Shown here in pieces: positions 1 to 7,457 of a DNA stretch of 23,467 nucleotides. Origin of the DNA: an uncultured Acetatifactor sp. (GTDB taxonomy: Bacteria > Bacillota > Clostridia > Lachnospirales > Lachnospiraceae); contig CAJUSI010000095.1 in assembly GCA_910589035.1 (NCBI GenBank), forward strand, positions 1 through 23,467, in the 5' to 3' direction. The first letter of the stretch is position 1, and each line of letters starts with the position of its first letter. The notes under the pieces were generated by a model. The model saw nothing but the letters and a program-made list of their open reading frames with translations, did no database searches and was not told where the DNA came from. The position numbers and the translations under genes are program-made.

Positions 1-1
1 C

Positions 2-1417
2 CCGCAGCCGAAGGCATCTGCATTTATTAATTCATGGAACAGCCCGTCGCATGATACCTCCTGCGTCCACGGATTCATTGATGGGAACGATGGTACGGCT
101 TACCAGACGCTCCCGTGGAACCACAGGGGATGGCACTGCGGCTCCGGCAGCAAGGGGAGCGGAAACAATACCCATATCGGGGTGGAGATGTGCGAGCCTG
201 CCTGCATTAAATACACATCGGGGAGCAGCTTCACCTGCTCCGATATGGCCACGGCAAAGGCGGTGGCGAAACGGACGTATGAAACGGCGGTGGAGCTGTT
301 CGCCATGCTCTGTGAGAAGTACAGCCTTGACCCATTGGCGGATGGCATCATCATTAGCCATAAGGAAGGCTGTGCAAGGGGCATTGCCAGCAACCACGGC
401 GACCCGGAGCATCTCTGGACGCAGCTTGGCATGGGGTACACGATGGACGGATTCCGTAAGGCGGTCAAGGCGGCAATGGGCGGCGCATTTTCCAACACTG
501 ACGGATACACAAAGATCATGGGGAATGCCGTGGCAACGGCGGAGCAGATGAAAGCATACCTTAAGGCAAAGAACCTGTCCGTGGCACAGTCTGTCCTCGA
601 TATGATCCCTCTGTACCTTTCGGAAGGAAAAGCGGAGGGAGTGCGGGGCGACATTGCCTTTGCGCAGTCCTGCCTGGAAACTGGCAACTTCACCTTTTCC
701 GGTTCTGCGGTCACGCTTTCACAGAACAACTTCTGCGGCATGGGCGTGACTTCCAACGGGGTAAAAGGGAATTCCTTTGACACGCCGCAGCTCGGCATCC
801 GGGCGCAGGTGCAGCACCTGAAAGCCTATGCTTCCACGGATGCCCTTAAGAACGCCTGCATTGACCCGCGGTTCAAGTATGTCACGAGAGGCTGTGCGGA
901 GTATGTGGAGTGGCTTGGGCAGAAAGAGAACCCTGTCGGAAAGGGATGGGCGGCAGGCGCCTGCTATGGGGAGAAAATCCTCGCAATCCTGAAAGGCATC
1001 CTCGGCACGGCGGGAGGGGCATCTTCCTCCACTCCTGCAGGAACGGAAACCTGGTACCGCGTCCGCAAGACTTGGGCGGATGCATCCTCGCAGAAAGGGG
1101 CGTTCAAGTCGCTGGAGAACGCAAAGAAATGTGCGGATGAAAATCCGAGATATTCCGTCTTTGATGAATCCGGGAAGGCGGTGTACACCAGGGCGGCAGC
1201 GTTCAAGCCGTATTTGGTGCGGGTATCCATCCCCGACCTGAACATCCGGAAAGGCCCCGGAACGGACTACGATAAGACAGGGAAATATACCGGGATCGGC
1301 ACGTTTACCATTGTGGAAGAGGCGGACGGCGAAGGCGCTTCTAAATGGGGGCTGCTGAAATCCTACCGGGGCGGACGCAATGGATGGGTAAGTTTAGACT
1401 ACGCAAAGAAGGTATAA
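2..1417 (+). CDS. Phage-type lysin: N-acetylmuramoyl-L-alanine amidase plus glucosaminidase (5' end cut by window)
   Basis: A peptidoglycan hydrolase whose reading frame is open from base 2, so the N-terminus lies outside; 471 residues are visible. Residues 1 to about 170 look like an Amidase_2 (zinc amidase) domain, which cuts the glycan-to-L-alanine bond: PWNHRGWHCG, NNTHIGVE and SNHGDPEHLW are typical pieces. Residues about 180-335 resemble a glucosaminidase domain (FAQSCLETG, NNFCGMG), with E226 as the likely catalytic acid. Residues about 350-395 resemble the SPOR-like repeat seen in clostridial lysins (WYRVRKTWADASSQKGAF). Residues 400-471 are an SH3-type wall-binding tail (LNIRKGPGTDYDKTG, WVSLDYAKKV). 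An internal GTG at 182 would cut through the amidase domain and is not the start. A strong terminator follows within 25 bp. Its position upstream of serine recombinases suggests the lysis end of a prophage. The domain calls are confident; the phage origin is inferred. Confidence 0.9.
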   Translation, partial: PQPKASAFINSWNSPSHDTSCVHGFIDGNDGTAYQTLPWNHRGWHCGSGSKGSGNNTHIGVEMCEPACIKYTSGSSFTCSDMATAKAVAKRTYETAVELFAMLCEKYSLDPLADGIIISHKEGCARGIASNHGDPEHLWTQLGMGYTMDGFRKAVKAAMGGAFSNTDGYTKIMGNAVATAEQMKAYLKAKNLSVAQSVLDMIPLYLSEGKAEGVRGDIAFAQSCLETGNFTFSGSAVTLSQNNFCGMGVTSNGVKGNSFDTPQLGIRAQVQHLKAYASTDALKNACIDPRFKYVTRGCAEYVEWLGQKENPVGKGWAAGACYGEKILAILKGILGTAGGASSSTPAGTETWYRVRKTWADASSQKGAFKSLENAKKCADENPRYSVFDESGKAVYTRAAAFKPYLVRVSIPDLNIRKGPGTDYDKTGKYTGIGTFTIVEEADGEGASKWGLLKSYRGGRNGWVSLDYAKKV

Positions 1418-1437
1418 CTGAATATCTGAAGACAGCA

Positions 1438-1479
1438 AAGAAGCCCGCGGCATTTTCGCAGATGCCGCGGGCTTCTTTT
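1438..1479 (+). terminator. Intrinsic terminator after the lysin gene
   Basis: A perfect 14-bp inverted repeat: GAAGCCCGCGGCAT at 1440-1453 pairs with 1462-1475 across an 8-nt loop. It is followed by TTTT on the plus strand and preceded by AAA, so it could also work on the minus strand. Confidence 0.9.
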
Positions 1480-1557
1480 GCGTTATGTCAGAAAAATTTC
1501 TGCCCATGGGTCCCCAAAAAGCCTTTCAAATCTCCGTATAGTGAGGAGGTGCCAGAC

Positions 1558-1953
1558 ATGACGGATGGAAATATGGAAAGGATCAGCCGATTAAAGAAGC
1601 AGGGAAAGAGCGCTGCAGCAATCGCAGAAACGCTCGGCCTGCCATTAAATACAGTGAAGTCCTACCTGCGGAGGCATCCGGAGACGGAGGACGCCCACAT
1701 CTGCCCGCAGTGTGGGAAGGCGGTCACGCAGAACAAGGGCAGGAAGGAAAAACGGTTCTGTTCGGATAAATGCCGGATGGGGTGGTGGAGGGCGCACCAG
1801 TCGGAGATGGATAAAAAAGCATATTACACGCTGGTATGCCAGCAGTGCGGAAAGGAGTTTGTGAGCTATGGGAACCAGGGACGGAAATTCTGCAGCCGGG
1901 AATGCTACGGGAAGCACAGGCGGAAACCTGCCGGGGCAGTATTCGGCGGATAA
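1558..1953 (+). CDS. HTH protein with two Cys4 zinc-finger motifs (sigma-70-like, recombinase-associated)
   Basis: A 131-residue putative DNA-binding protein. The start at 1558 follows a strong GAGGAGG at spacing 7-8; a longer upstream frame has no comparable site. Residues 6-40 form a helix-turn-helix (AAIAETLGLPLNTVKSYLRR) of the kind found in sigma-70 region 4 and in small phage or ICE regulators. Two treble-clef-like Cys4 motifs follow: C49-x2-C52 with C68-x3-C72, and C94-x2-C97 with C112-x3-C116. Each ends in FCSxxC. Similar proteins are commonly annotated as sigma-70-like or HTH proteins next to serine recombinases in Lachnospiraceae elements. A role in controlling excision or in guiding the recombinases is inference. 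The gene lies between the lysin terminator and the recombinases and is probably cotranscribed with them. Confidence 0.8.
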   Translation: MTDGNMERISRLKKQGKSAAAIAETLGLPLNTVKSYLRRHPETEDAHICPQCGKAVTQNKGRKEKRFCSDKCRMGWWRAHQSEMDKKAYYTLVCQQCGKEFVSYGNQGRKFCSRECYGKHRRKPAGAVFGG

Positions 1954-2101
1954 CCTCATCACATACCGGGTATCGCTCTCCCTGGTTGACCGGCTGGCGT
2001 CGGAGGGCGCGCTCACGGCTGTGGAACGCAGGAAAGCATACACAATAATAGCAAAAAGGCACGGGCTTTCTCTGGACAGTATTTTCGCGGAAAATGCTTG
2101 A
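1868..2101 (+). CDS. Small helical protein preceding the recombinases (SHOCT-like), start uncertain
   Basis: An ORF of up to 77 residues. The C-terminal 45 residues look real: two amphipathic helices (ITYRVSLSLVDRLASEGALT, then ERRKAYTIIAKRHGLSLDSI) ending in SIFAENA. This resembles the small SHOCT-like proteins often found just before serine recombinases in clostridial elements. The ATG at 1868 has AAAGGAG at 1851-1857, but it lies inside the zinc-finger gene, so the first 25 residues are encoded over that gene in another frame and may not be conserved. A later non-ATG start near 1928 is possible. It ends 73 bp before the first recombinase and is on the same strand. Its function is unknown. 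Confidence 0.55.
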   Translation: MGTRDGNSAAGNATGSTGGNLPGQYSADNLITYRVSLSLVDRLASEGALTAVERRKAYTIIAKRHGLSLDSIFAENA

Positions 2102-2174
2102 TATAACTGCGGTTCAGAGTGATTAATAGGGTACGCCCGAAGTGGCAGGAATTGATACAAGGAGGGATGGAAAC

Positions 2175-3686
2175 ATGGGCAGGAAAGTGACGCAGGTGGA
2201 CTTCGGTGTGCCGGAGCTGCCGCGGGATAAGAACGTGGCCGCATACTGCCGTGTATCGTCCGGCAAGGATGCCATGCTGCACTCTCTGGAGGCGCAGGTC
2301 AGCTACTACAGCAGTCTGATCCAGAGCCACAGCGGATGGGAGTATGCCGGGGTATATGCGGACGAGGCGCGGACAGGGACGAAGGACACCAGGGAGAATT
2401 TCGTGCGCCTGCTTGACGACTGCAGGGCGGGGAAGATTGACATGGTGCTGACCAAGTCGATCTCACGCTTTGCCAGGAACACAGTGACGCTGCTGGAAAC
2501 GGTGCGGGAACTGAAAGGAATCGGGGTGGATGTCTATTTCGAGGAACAGAATATCCATTCGCTGAGTACGGACGGGGAGCTGATGCTGACAGTGCTTGCC
2601 TCCTACGCGCAGGAGGAGAGTCGGTCGGCAAGCGAGAACCAGAAGTGGCGCATCAAAAAGAATTTCGAGGAAGGAAAGCCTTGGAGCAGCACGCTTCTCG
2701 GCTACCGCAACGTGAACGGGCGGTATGAGATTGTGCCGGAGGAGGCGGAGACCGTGCGGATGATATTTGACTGGTACCTGGAGGGGCTTGGCGCGACCGC
2801 CATCCGGAACCGCCTGAACGCCATGGGGATTGAGACGAGGCTTGGGAACAAGTGGAGCAGGAGCCCCATCCTAAAGCTGCTCCGCAATTACGCATACACC
2901 GGGAACCTGCTCCTACAGAGGACCTACCGCGAGAACCACATCACGAAGAAGTGCATCATCAACAAAGGCGAAAAGCCGATGTACCATGCGGAAAACACCC
3001 ATGCCGCCATCATTGACATGGACACGTTCAACCGGGTGCAGGAAGAGATGGAGCGGCGGGCGGAGCAGTTCAAGCATAAGAAAGGGGAGAAAACACCAAC
3101 GAATCCTTTTTCCGGCCTGGTGCGGTGCTGCCGGTGCAGGAAGAACTATGTGCGGTCCGGCTCGCCGTCATACCGGACATGGACCTGCAGGACGCGGAGG
3201 AAAGAGGGGCTGAAGAACTGTGGTGCGGACATCATTCCGGAGGAGGAACTTCTCCGGCTCACTGCCGAGGTCATTGGCGGCGAAGTTACAGAGGATGCCG
3301 TCAGGGATAAGATAACGGCAATCCGGGCAGAGGAAAACCGCACCCTGGTATTCTGCTTGAGGAACGGGAAAGAAACCGTTAAACAGTGGAAAGAGCATGA
3401 AGTGGTCCATGTCTGTACGGAGGAACAGAAGCGGCAGATCAGCCTGAAAAACTCCGGCCGGAAGCAGACGGAGGAACAGCGCAGGCGGCAGAGCGAGCGG
3501 ATGAAGGAATACTGGAAAACCCACAGCTTCACGGGAGAGCAGCTCCAGAAGATAAGGGAAAAGAGGAAGGCATACTGGAATGACAGCGAGGCGTCGGAAG
3601 CGCACAGGCAGAAGCTGAGCCGGATGATGAAGGAAATGCGCGCGGGAAACTCCGGCGCCGGAAAGGAGGGGGACGGCAATGCCTAA
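2175..3686 (+). CDS. Large serine recombinase 1, with NUMOD3-like C-terminal repeats
   Basis: A site-specific recombinase of 503 residues. I chose ATG 2175 because AAGGAGGG lies 9 bp upstream; a GTG at 2142 is in frame but has no such site. The resolvase/invertase catalytic domain covers about 20-165, with S28 as nucleophile (YCRVSS) and the motifs LTKSISRFARNT (92-103) and AQEESRSASEN (145-155). The Recombinase domain follows at about 170-290. A zinc ribbon follows (C318/C319, C321, C338, C349). Unusually, residues 414-475 lack the usual long coiled coil. They instead carry repeats such as EEQKRQISLKNSGRKQTEEQ, which resemble the NUMOD3 DNA-binding motif of homing endonucleases. The gene overlaps the second recombinase by 8 bp, so the two are probably made together and may act as a pair for integration and excision. 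Confidence 0.9.
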   Translation: MGRKVTQVDFGVPELPRDKNVAAYCRVSSGKDAMLHSLEAQVSYYSSLIQSHSGWEYAGVYADEARTGTKDTRENFVRLLDDCRAGKIDMVLTKSISRFARNTVTLLETVRELKGIGVDVYFEEQNIHSLSTDGELMLTVLASYAQEESRSASENQKWRIKKNFEEGKPWSSTLLGYRNVNGRYEIVPEEAETVRMIFDWYLEGLGATAIRNRLNAMGIETRLGNKWSRSPILKLLRNYAYTGNLLLQRTYRENHITKKCIINKGEKPMYHAENTHAAIIDMDTFNRVQEEMERRAEQFKHKKGEKTPTNPFSGLVRCCRCRKNYVRSGSPSYRTWTCRTRRKEGLKNCGADIIPEEELLRLTAEVIGGEVTEDAVRDKITAIRAEENRTLVFCLRNGKETVKQWKEHEVVHVCTEEQKRQISLKNSGRKQTEEQRRRQSERMKEYWKTHSFTGEQLQKIREKRKAYWNDSEASEAHRQKLSRMMKEMRAGNSGAGKEGDGNA

Positions 3687-5259
3687 TGTGACAGTGATAC
3701 CGGCGACCAGGAACCTGCATACCGGAATCCGGAATGACACGGTGGCAAAACGGAAGACTGCCGGATATGCCCGTGTCAGCACGGACAGCGAGGAGCAGCT
3801 TACCAGTTATGAGGCGCAGGTGGATTATTACACCAACTACATCAAATCCCGGCCGGAGTGGGAATTCGTAAATGTATATACGGACGAAGGCATCAGTGCA
3901 ACTGACACGAGGCACCGCAGCGGTTTTAACCAGATGGTGCAGGATGCCCTGGACGGGAAGATCGACCTCATCGTGACCAAGTCGGTGAGCCGGTTTGCAA
4001 GGAACACGGTGGACAGCCTCACCACGGTCCGGAAACTGAAGGAGAAAGGCGTGGAGGTCTATTTTGAAAAGGAAAACATCTACACGCTGGATTCCAAGGG
4101 CGAGCTTCTCATCACCATCATGTCCTCGCTGGCGCAGGAGGAATCCCGCTCCATTTCCGAAAACGTGACATGGGGGAAACGGAAGCGTTTTGCGGACGGC
4201 AAGGTCAGCCTGGCCTACAGTTCCTTCCTCGGATACCGGAAGGGCGAGGACGGGCAGATGGAGATTGTGCCGCAGGAGGCGGACACGGTGCGGCTCATCT
4301 ACCGTATGTTCATGCAGGGGCAGACGCCCTACACCATTGCGAAATACCTGACAGACAAGGGCATCCCGACGCCGACGGGCAAGGAAACGTGGCGGCACAG
4401 GACGGTGGAGAACATCCTTTCCAACGAAAAGTACAAAGGCGACGCCCGCCTGCAGAAGTGCTATACGGTAGATTTCCTTTCCAAGAAACGCAAGGCTAAC
4501 GAGGGGGAAGTGCCGCAGTATTATGTGGAGGGCAGCCACGACGCCATCATCGAGCCTGCGGAGTGGCAGCTCGTGCAGATGGAAATACAGCGGAGGAAGA
4601 ACCTGGGGCGGAGCCATAACTGCTGCAGCCCGTTCTCGGCGAAGCTGAAATGCGGCGACTGCGGCGAATACTTCGGCTCTAAGGTCTGGCATTCCAACAG
4701 CAAGTATAAGCGGACGGTATGGCAGTGCAACGCCAAGTTCAAGGGGGAAAGCAGGTGCGCCACGCCCCATCTGTATGAGCAGCGGATCAAGGAGCTGTTC
4801 CTTGAGGCACTCGGCATCCTGATGGAAAACCGGGAGGAGGTCATCGGGGACTGCAGGGCAGTCATGGAGGCTCTGGCCGACAGCAGCGCCATTGAAGCGG
4901 AGCTGGAAGCGGTCAGCAGGGAGAAAGAAGTGACGGCGGGGCTGATCCAGAGGCTGGTCGATGAGAATGCCACCCGGAAACTTGACCAGCACGATTACCG
5001 CAAAAAGTATGACGGGTATGCCGGCCGGTACGCCGCTTTGGAGAGCCGTGAGGACAGTCTGGAGAAAGAGCGGGAGAGGAAGGAAATCCAGTATGACATT
5101 TTCAGCGGTTTCATTGCGGGGATTAGCGAAACGGCGGAGCTGCCGGTGGATTTTAATGAAAAGCTGTTCCACAGGCTTGTGGATTTTGCAACGGTCTACT
5201 CGGACGGCAGGGTGGTGTTCACCTTCCGCAACGGGGTGGAAATCAGTACGGAGATTTAA
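3679..5259 (+). CDS. Large serine recombinase 2
   Basis: A site-specific recombinase of 526 residues that probably integrates or excises the element. The start codon sits inside the end of the first recombinase gene, behind AAAGGAGGGGG, which suggests translational coupling. The catalytic domain is at about 26-170: nucleophile S34 (YARVST), VTKSVSRFARNTVDSL (99-114) and LAQEESRSISENV (151-163). The Recombinase domain spans about 180-305. A zinc ribbon follows with C325, C328, C350 and C360. Residues about 370-475 are rich in charged heptads and predicted to be coiled coil, as in phage integrases of this class. A short beta-rich C-terminus ends in VVFTFRNGVEI, a common ending in this family. 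Its own motifs differ from those of its neighbour, so the two are paralogues rather than a fresh duplication. It is followed by a strong terminator. Confidence 0.93.
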   Translation: MPNVTVIPATRNLHTGIRNDTVAKRKTAGYARVSTDSEEQLTSYEAQVDYYTNYIKSRPEWEFVNVYTDEGISATDTRHRSGFNQMVQDALDGKIDLIVTKSVSRFARNTVDSLTTVRKLKEKGVEVYFEKENIYTLDSKGELLITIMSSLAQEESRSISENVTWGKRKRFADGKVSLAYSSFLGYRKGEDGQMEIVPQEADTVRLIYRMFMQGQTPYTIAKYLTDKGIPTPTGKETWRHRTVENILSNEKYKGDARLQKCYTVDFLSKKRKANEGEVPQYYVEGSHDAIIEPAEWQLVQMEIQRRKNLGRSHNCCSPFSAKLKCGDCGEYFGSKVWHSNSKYKRTVWQCNAKFKGESRCATPHLYEQRIKELFLEALGILMENREEVIGDCRAVMEALADSSAIEAELEAVSREKEVTAGLIQRLVDENATRKLDQHDYRKKYDGYAGRYAALESREDSLEKERERKEIQYDIFSGFIAGISETAELPVDFNEKLFHRLVDFATVYSDGRVVFTFRNGVEISTEI

Positions 5260-5265
5260 AGCCGG

Positions 5266-5316
5266 AAGCGGCCGGAGACATCGGGTTTGTGCCAGATGCC
5301 TCCGGCCGCTTTTTCT
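5266..5316 (+). terminator. Intrinsic terminator after the recombinase module
   Basis: A 12-bp perfect stem (5266-5277 with 5300-5311, arms AAGCGGCCGGAG and complement). It extends inward by four further pairs after one A-C mismatch. It is followed directly by a T run and lies 7 bp after the stop codon. Confidence 0.92.
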
Positions 5317-5618
5317 GTGCGTGGAAAAGCCTGCCTTCTATATGGAAAAAAGCCGCGGATTTTGGTAAAATAGGATGCGATAATGTTGTGTGCAAAAAAT
5401 AACGATAGCCACCTTAGAAAATAGGCTATCGTTAAATTTTACACTCCCAAATATCGAAAGTGCGGCAATTCTGAAAAATAAAACGATAGCCGCCCATGCA
5501 TGGGTGCATCTGCCATTCTGAAATGTGTTGATTTCAGGGCATTTGCGGTAAATGTGAAAACGATAGCACCCATTCAAGGATTGTATCAATCTGGACACGC
5601 AATATGGTGTGAGAGGTC
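5312..5618. other. Gene-free junction region after the phage-like element
   Basis: About 300 bp without a believable ORF in any frame. It is distinctly more AT-rich than the recombinase genes on its left. Apart from the AACGATAGC copies, I see only a short inverted repeat, CATTT with AAATG, around 5540-5555. It probably contains the boundary of the integrated element, but the exact edge cannot be fixed without the other end or an empty-site genome. Confidence 0.5.
5401..5568. repeat. Four copies of an AACGATAGC motif beside the recombinases
   Basis: AACGATAGCC occurs at 5401-5410 and 5482-5491, and AACGATAGCA at 5559-5568. A perfect inverted copy, GGCTATCGTT, is at 5424-5433. The first and inverted copies form a 10-bp inverted repeat with a 13-nt centre. 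The second and third direct copies are both followed by a similar CCCAT-x-CA string, and the second contains the palindrome CCCATGCATGGG at 5493-5504. Spacing between direct copies is about 80 bp. The location just after the recombinase terminator suggests recombinase-binding or attachment DNA. This is inference; no duplicate att core can be seen within the window. Confidence 0.6.
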
Positions 5619-5645
5619 GGAAATTTCTCAATTAGAGAAATTTCC
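5619..5645. repeat. Perfect 11-bp hairpin at the start of the mobile-element scar
   Basis: GGAAATTTCTC at 5619-5629 pairs with 5635-5645 across the 5-nt loop AATTA. It has no T run and so is not an ordinary terminator. It is the first of a series of hairpins leading into a truncated small ORF. Confidence 0.7.
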
Positions 5646-5667
5646 TCCTACTCGATTTTCCCCTGCT

Positions 5668-5732
5668 TTGGGACAAACAGTCCCAAGGTGAGGACAGGCC
5701 AAAGGGCGGCACTTTTCGGGGTGCTGCCTTTT
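5668..5732 (+). promoter_or_regulatory. Paired leader hairpins upstream of the small truncated ORF
   Basis: Two stems. TTGGGAC at 5668-5674 pairs with GTCCCAA at 5680-5686. Then AAAGGGCGGCAC at 5701-5712 pairs with 5721-5732 (with G-U pairs) around loop TTTTCGGG and ends in TTTT, like an intrinsic terminator. I recall similar leader hairpins from small genes of clostridial conjugative or mobilizable transposons, which is why I treat this as a leader or attenuator. That comparison is from memory. Confidence 0.5.
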
Positions 5733-5774
5733 CGCGTTTCCCCACCAAACCAAAAACGCAAAGGAGGTTTTGCC

Positions 5775-5882
5775 GTGAAACTGACTGCACAAGAGCTGGA
5801 ACAAATGAAAAGCGTGGACATCGGCGCGGTGAGCGCGGATGTGCTGGCGGCCTTTCTTATCCGGCAAAAGAGCGGGCTGTGA
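5775..5882 (+). pseudogene. Truncated small ORF of clostridial transposon type (DUF6870-like remnant)
   Basis: A GTG start with AAAGGAGG 8 bp upstream gives 35 residues, beginning MKLTAQELEQMKSVDI. This N-terminus resembles a conserved small protein of Tn1549-like clostridial elements that is normally about twice as long. Here the frame changes character after residue 24 (ADVL) and stops after AAFLIRQKSGL, as if an internal part had been deleted or the 3' part replaced. A good ribosome binding site with a shortened product suggests a decaying remnant. The family assignment is from memory and moderate at best. Confidence 0.45.
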
Positions 5883-6118
5883 CTGCTGTTGCGGCCCCTC
5901 CCCACTTCGAGACAAAATGTCCCGAGGCATCGACATAAGTCCAATAGAGCGCAGGACATATAAACATACCACCTCCCGGCCGAACACTTTCGGAAACCCT
6001 TGATACAAAGCGGGTTTCCGACGCCTAAATGCTAACAGTCCAGCTGTGGAAAATAAGCGGTTTTTACAGCTGGTTCTGAACTTTTTCTGAAAACGGAGAA
6101 GGGACAATGATGACTGCC
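5883..6118. other. Mobilizable-element scar with inverted repeats (possible oriT-like DNA)
   Basis: No intact gene. Features seen are an imperfect hairpin TCGAGAC/GTCCCGA (5907-5913 with 5919-5925) that echoes the one at 5668-5686, and a perfect 9-bp repeat CGGAAACCC (5991-5999) with GGGTTTCCG (6012-6020). CCAGCTGT (6040-6047) also pairs with ACAGCTGG (6066-6073). A 28-codon ORF at 5917-6003 (MSRGIDISPIERRTYK...) has no clear ribosome binding site. Nested inverted repeats next to a transposon-type ORF fit a transfer-origin region of a lost mobilizable element. This is inference, and no relaxase is present. Confidence 0.35.
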
Positions 6119-6122
6119 TTTC

Positions 6123-7390
6123 CTAATTCTTCAGCTTAAACTTGTACACCAGTTCATGCAGACGCTTTGAGTGCTGTGTCAATTCCGTACTTGTAGCGGC
6201 GCTTTCCTGCGAAACGACAGTATTGTGCTGAACAACTTCTTCAATCATGTCAGCGCTTTTTGTCAATTTCTGAATAACCATCTTCTGATTCTCAGGGACT
6301 TCCTGATGATGAAATAAATGATCGTCAGCAGAAGCACGCCGAAAAATATCACGGCAAAGGACAATTGGATGGTATCTTTTCTTATCTTTGCATCGAACTC
6401 ACCCTTGTCAACGGCGACATACAGCGCCCATTCGCCCTGCCTGCCCACCTTCAGAGGCACTAAAATGGAAAGGCCGGTATTTCCGGTGGCATAGTTCACC
6501 GTCTTCTCATGCAGGACGAAATTGCTGTTGGAAAATGTGCCTTCCTCCATGGTTCTCAGGGCCTCCGCGTCAGACAGAATCGCCTCGTAGCCGGATTCCG
6601 CGGCTGTCTTTCCCACACGGGAAGGATCGCTGCTGTCCAGCAGGACCGTTCCGTTTTCGGTCAGGATCATGATATGGGTGGAATTATAACCTGTGGCTGC
6701 ATACCTTCGGCTCTGCATATCCTGCAGCGCCACATCACAGCCGGCTACGCCAAAAAATTCTCCTTCCGCATCATAGACAGGGGCAATGACGCTTATCATC
6801 ATGATATCTTCCCCGTGCAGCTGATAGATATAGGGCTCCATAATGTAAACCTGGCCCGTTTCTTTTATGGTCCTATAATATTCCTTATCAAAATTGTCAA
6901 AAGCATCTTCATGCTTTTCGAAGGAGACATGTTCGCCGCTTTCATCCATATAGGCCACCGCCTCATAGGCAATGTCCGTATTATGTACGCTGTAGGGCTG
7001 TCCGTCGGCGTCCGCTATCACATTCTGCTCAAAATATGCGAACACCGTGGTAAAGCTCTCGTCTCCAGTGAGAAACCCGGCAAGCGCATTGTCGATGGCG
7101 TCCCTCTGTTCTTCCGGCGGAAGCGCGGAAATATTTCTCAGGGAGTTTGCGAATCCTTTGGCCTGTCCGTAGGCGTTTTCAATCTCTTTTTCTACGATTC
7201 GTGCGTTTTCATAGGCAGCCGACACCAGCTTTCCGTTGGTAAGGGTCTGCAGGGATTTGGTGGAGATCCATTTGGATACCATGACGATCAGCAGGAAGAT
7301 GCACGCAACCACCAGGACAAGCTTTGCGATGATTTTCCAGCTCAGGCTTTCAGCCCATTTTTTTCTGTTGTTTTTCGTTTCTATGGACAT
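6123..7390 (-). pseudogene. Broken methyl-accepting chemotaxis protein (internal deletion)
   Basis: A chemoreceptor reading leftwards from ATG 7388-7390, with AGGAGG about 11 bp upstream. The first part (375 codons, ending at TGA 6263-6265) has a cytoplasmic start, TM1 at about 18-41, a periplasm-facing dCache-type sensor (about 45-335, with YRTIKETGQVYIMEPY and ISVIAPVYDAEGEFFGVAGCD) and TM2 at about 343-363. It then breaks off after RKSLRI. From about 6283 down to TAG 6123-6125, in another frame, come some 53 codons of a receptor C-terminus: VVQHNTVVSQESAATSTEL and the tail LVYKFKLKN. The HAMP domain, methylation helices and CheA/CheW-binding tip, roughly 250 residues in relatives, are missing. 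The sensor half could still be made but cannot signal. One deletion plus frameshift explains both parts. Confidence 0.88.
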
Positions 7391-7428
7391 AAAAATAAAA
7401 TCCTCCTGTTAGTAGATGATTTAATCTA

Positions 7429-7457
7429 TTTATACCAAATCCGGTGTAAATTGGCAG
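7429..7457 (-). promoter_or_regulatory. Promoter of the broken chemoreceptor gene
   Basis: Read on the minus strand: CTGCCA (7452-7457), a 17-bp spacer, then TATAAA (7429-7434). This is a good sigma-A match about 40 bp before the start codon. Confidence 0.55.

Noticed and set aside
2142..2174. Upstream GTG start for the first recombinase
   Set aside because: The strong AAGGAGGG lies after it and directs the start at 2175.
3529..5172. 547-codon minus-strand ORF opposite the second serine recombinase
   Set aside because: It is fully antisense to a clear recombinase with catalytic motifs; the Leu/Pro/Arg/His-rich product fits no family and results from GC-rich codon bias.
5401..5568. CRISPR array
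   Set aside because: The repeats are only 9-10 bp, one is inverted and the intervals are about 80 bp, so this does not fit a CRISPR array.
5628..6107. 159-codon minus-strand ORF over the element scar
   Set aside because: It runs through several hairpins and has no start signal or known motif; composition does not look coding.
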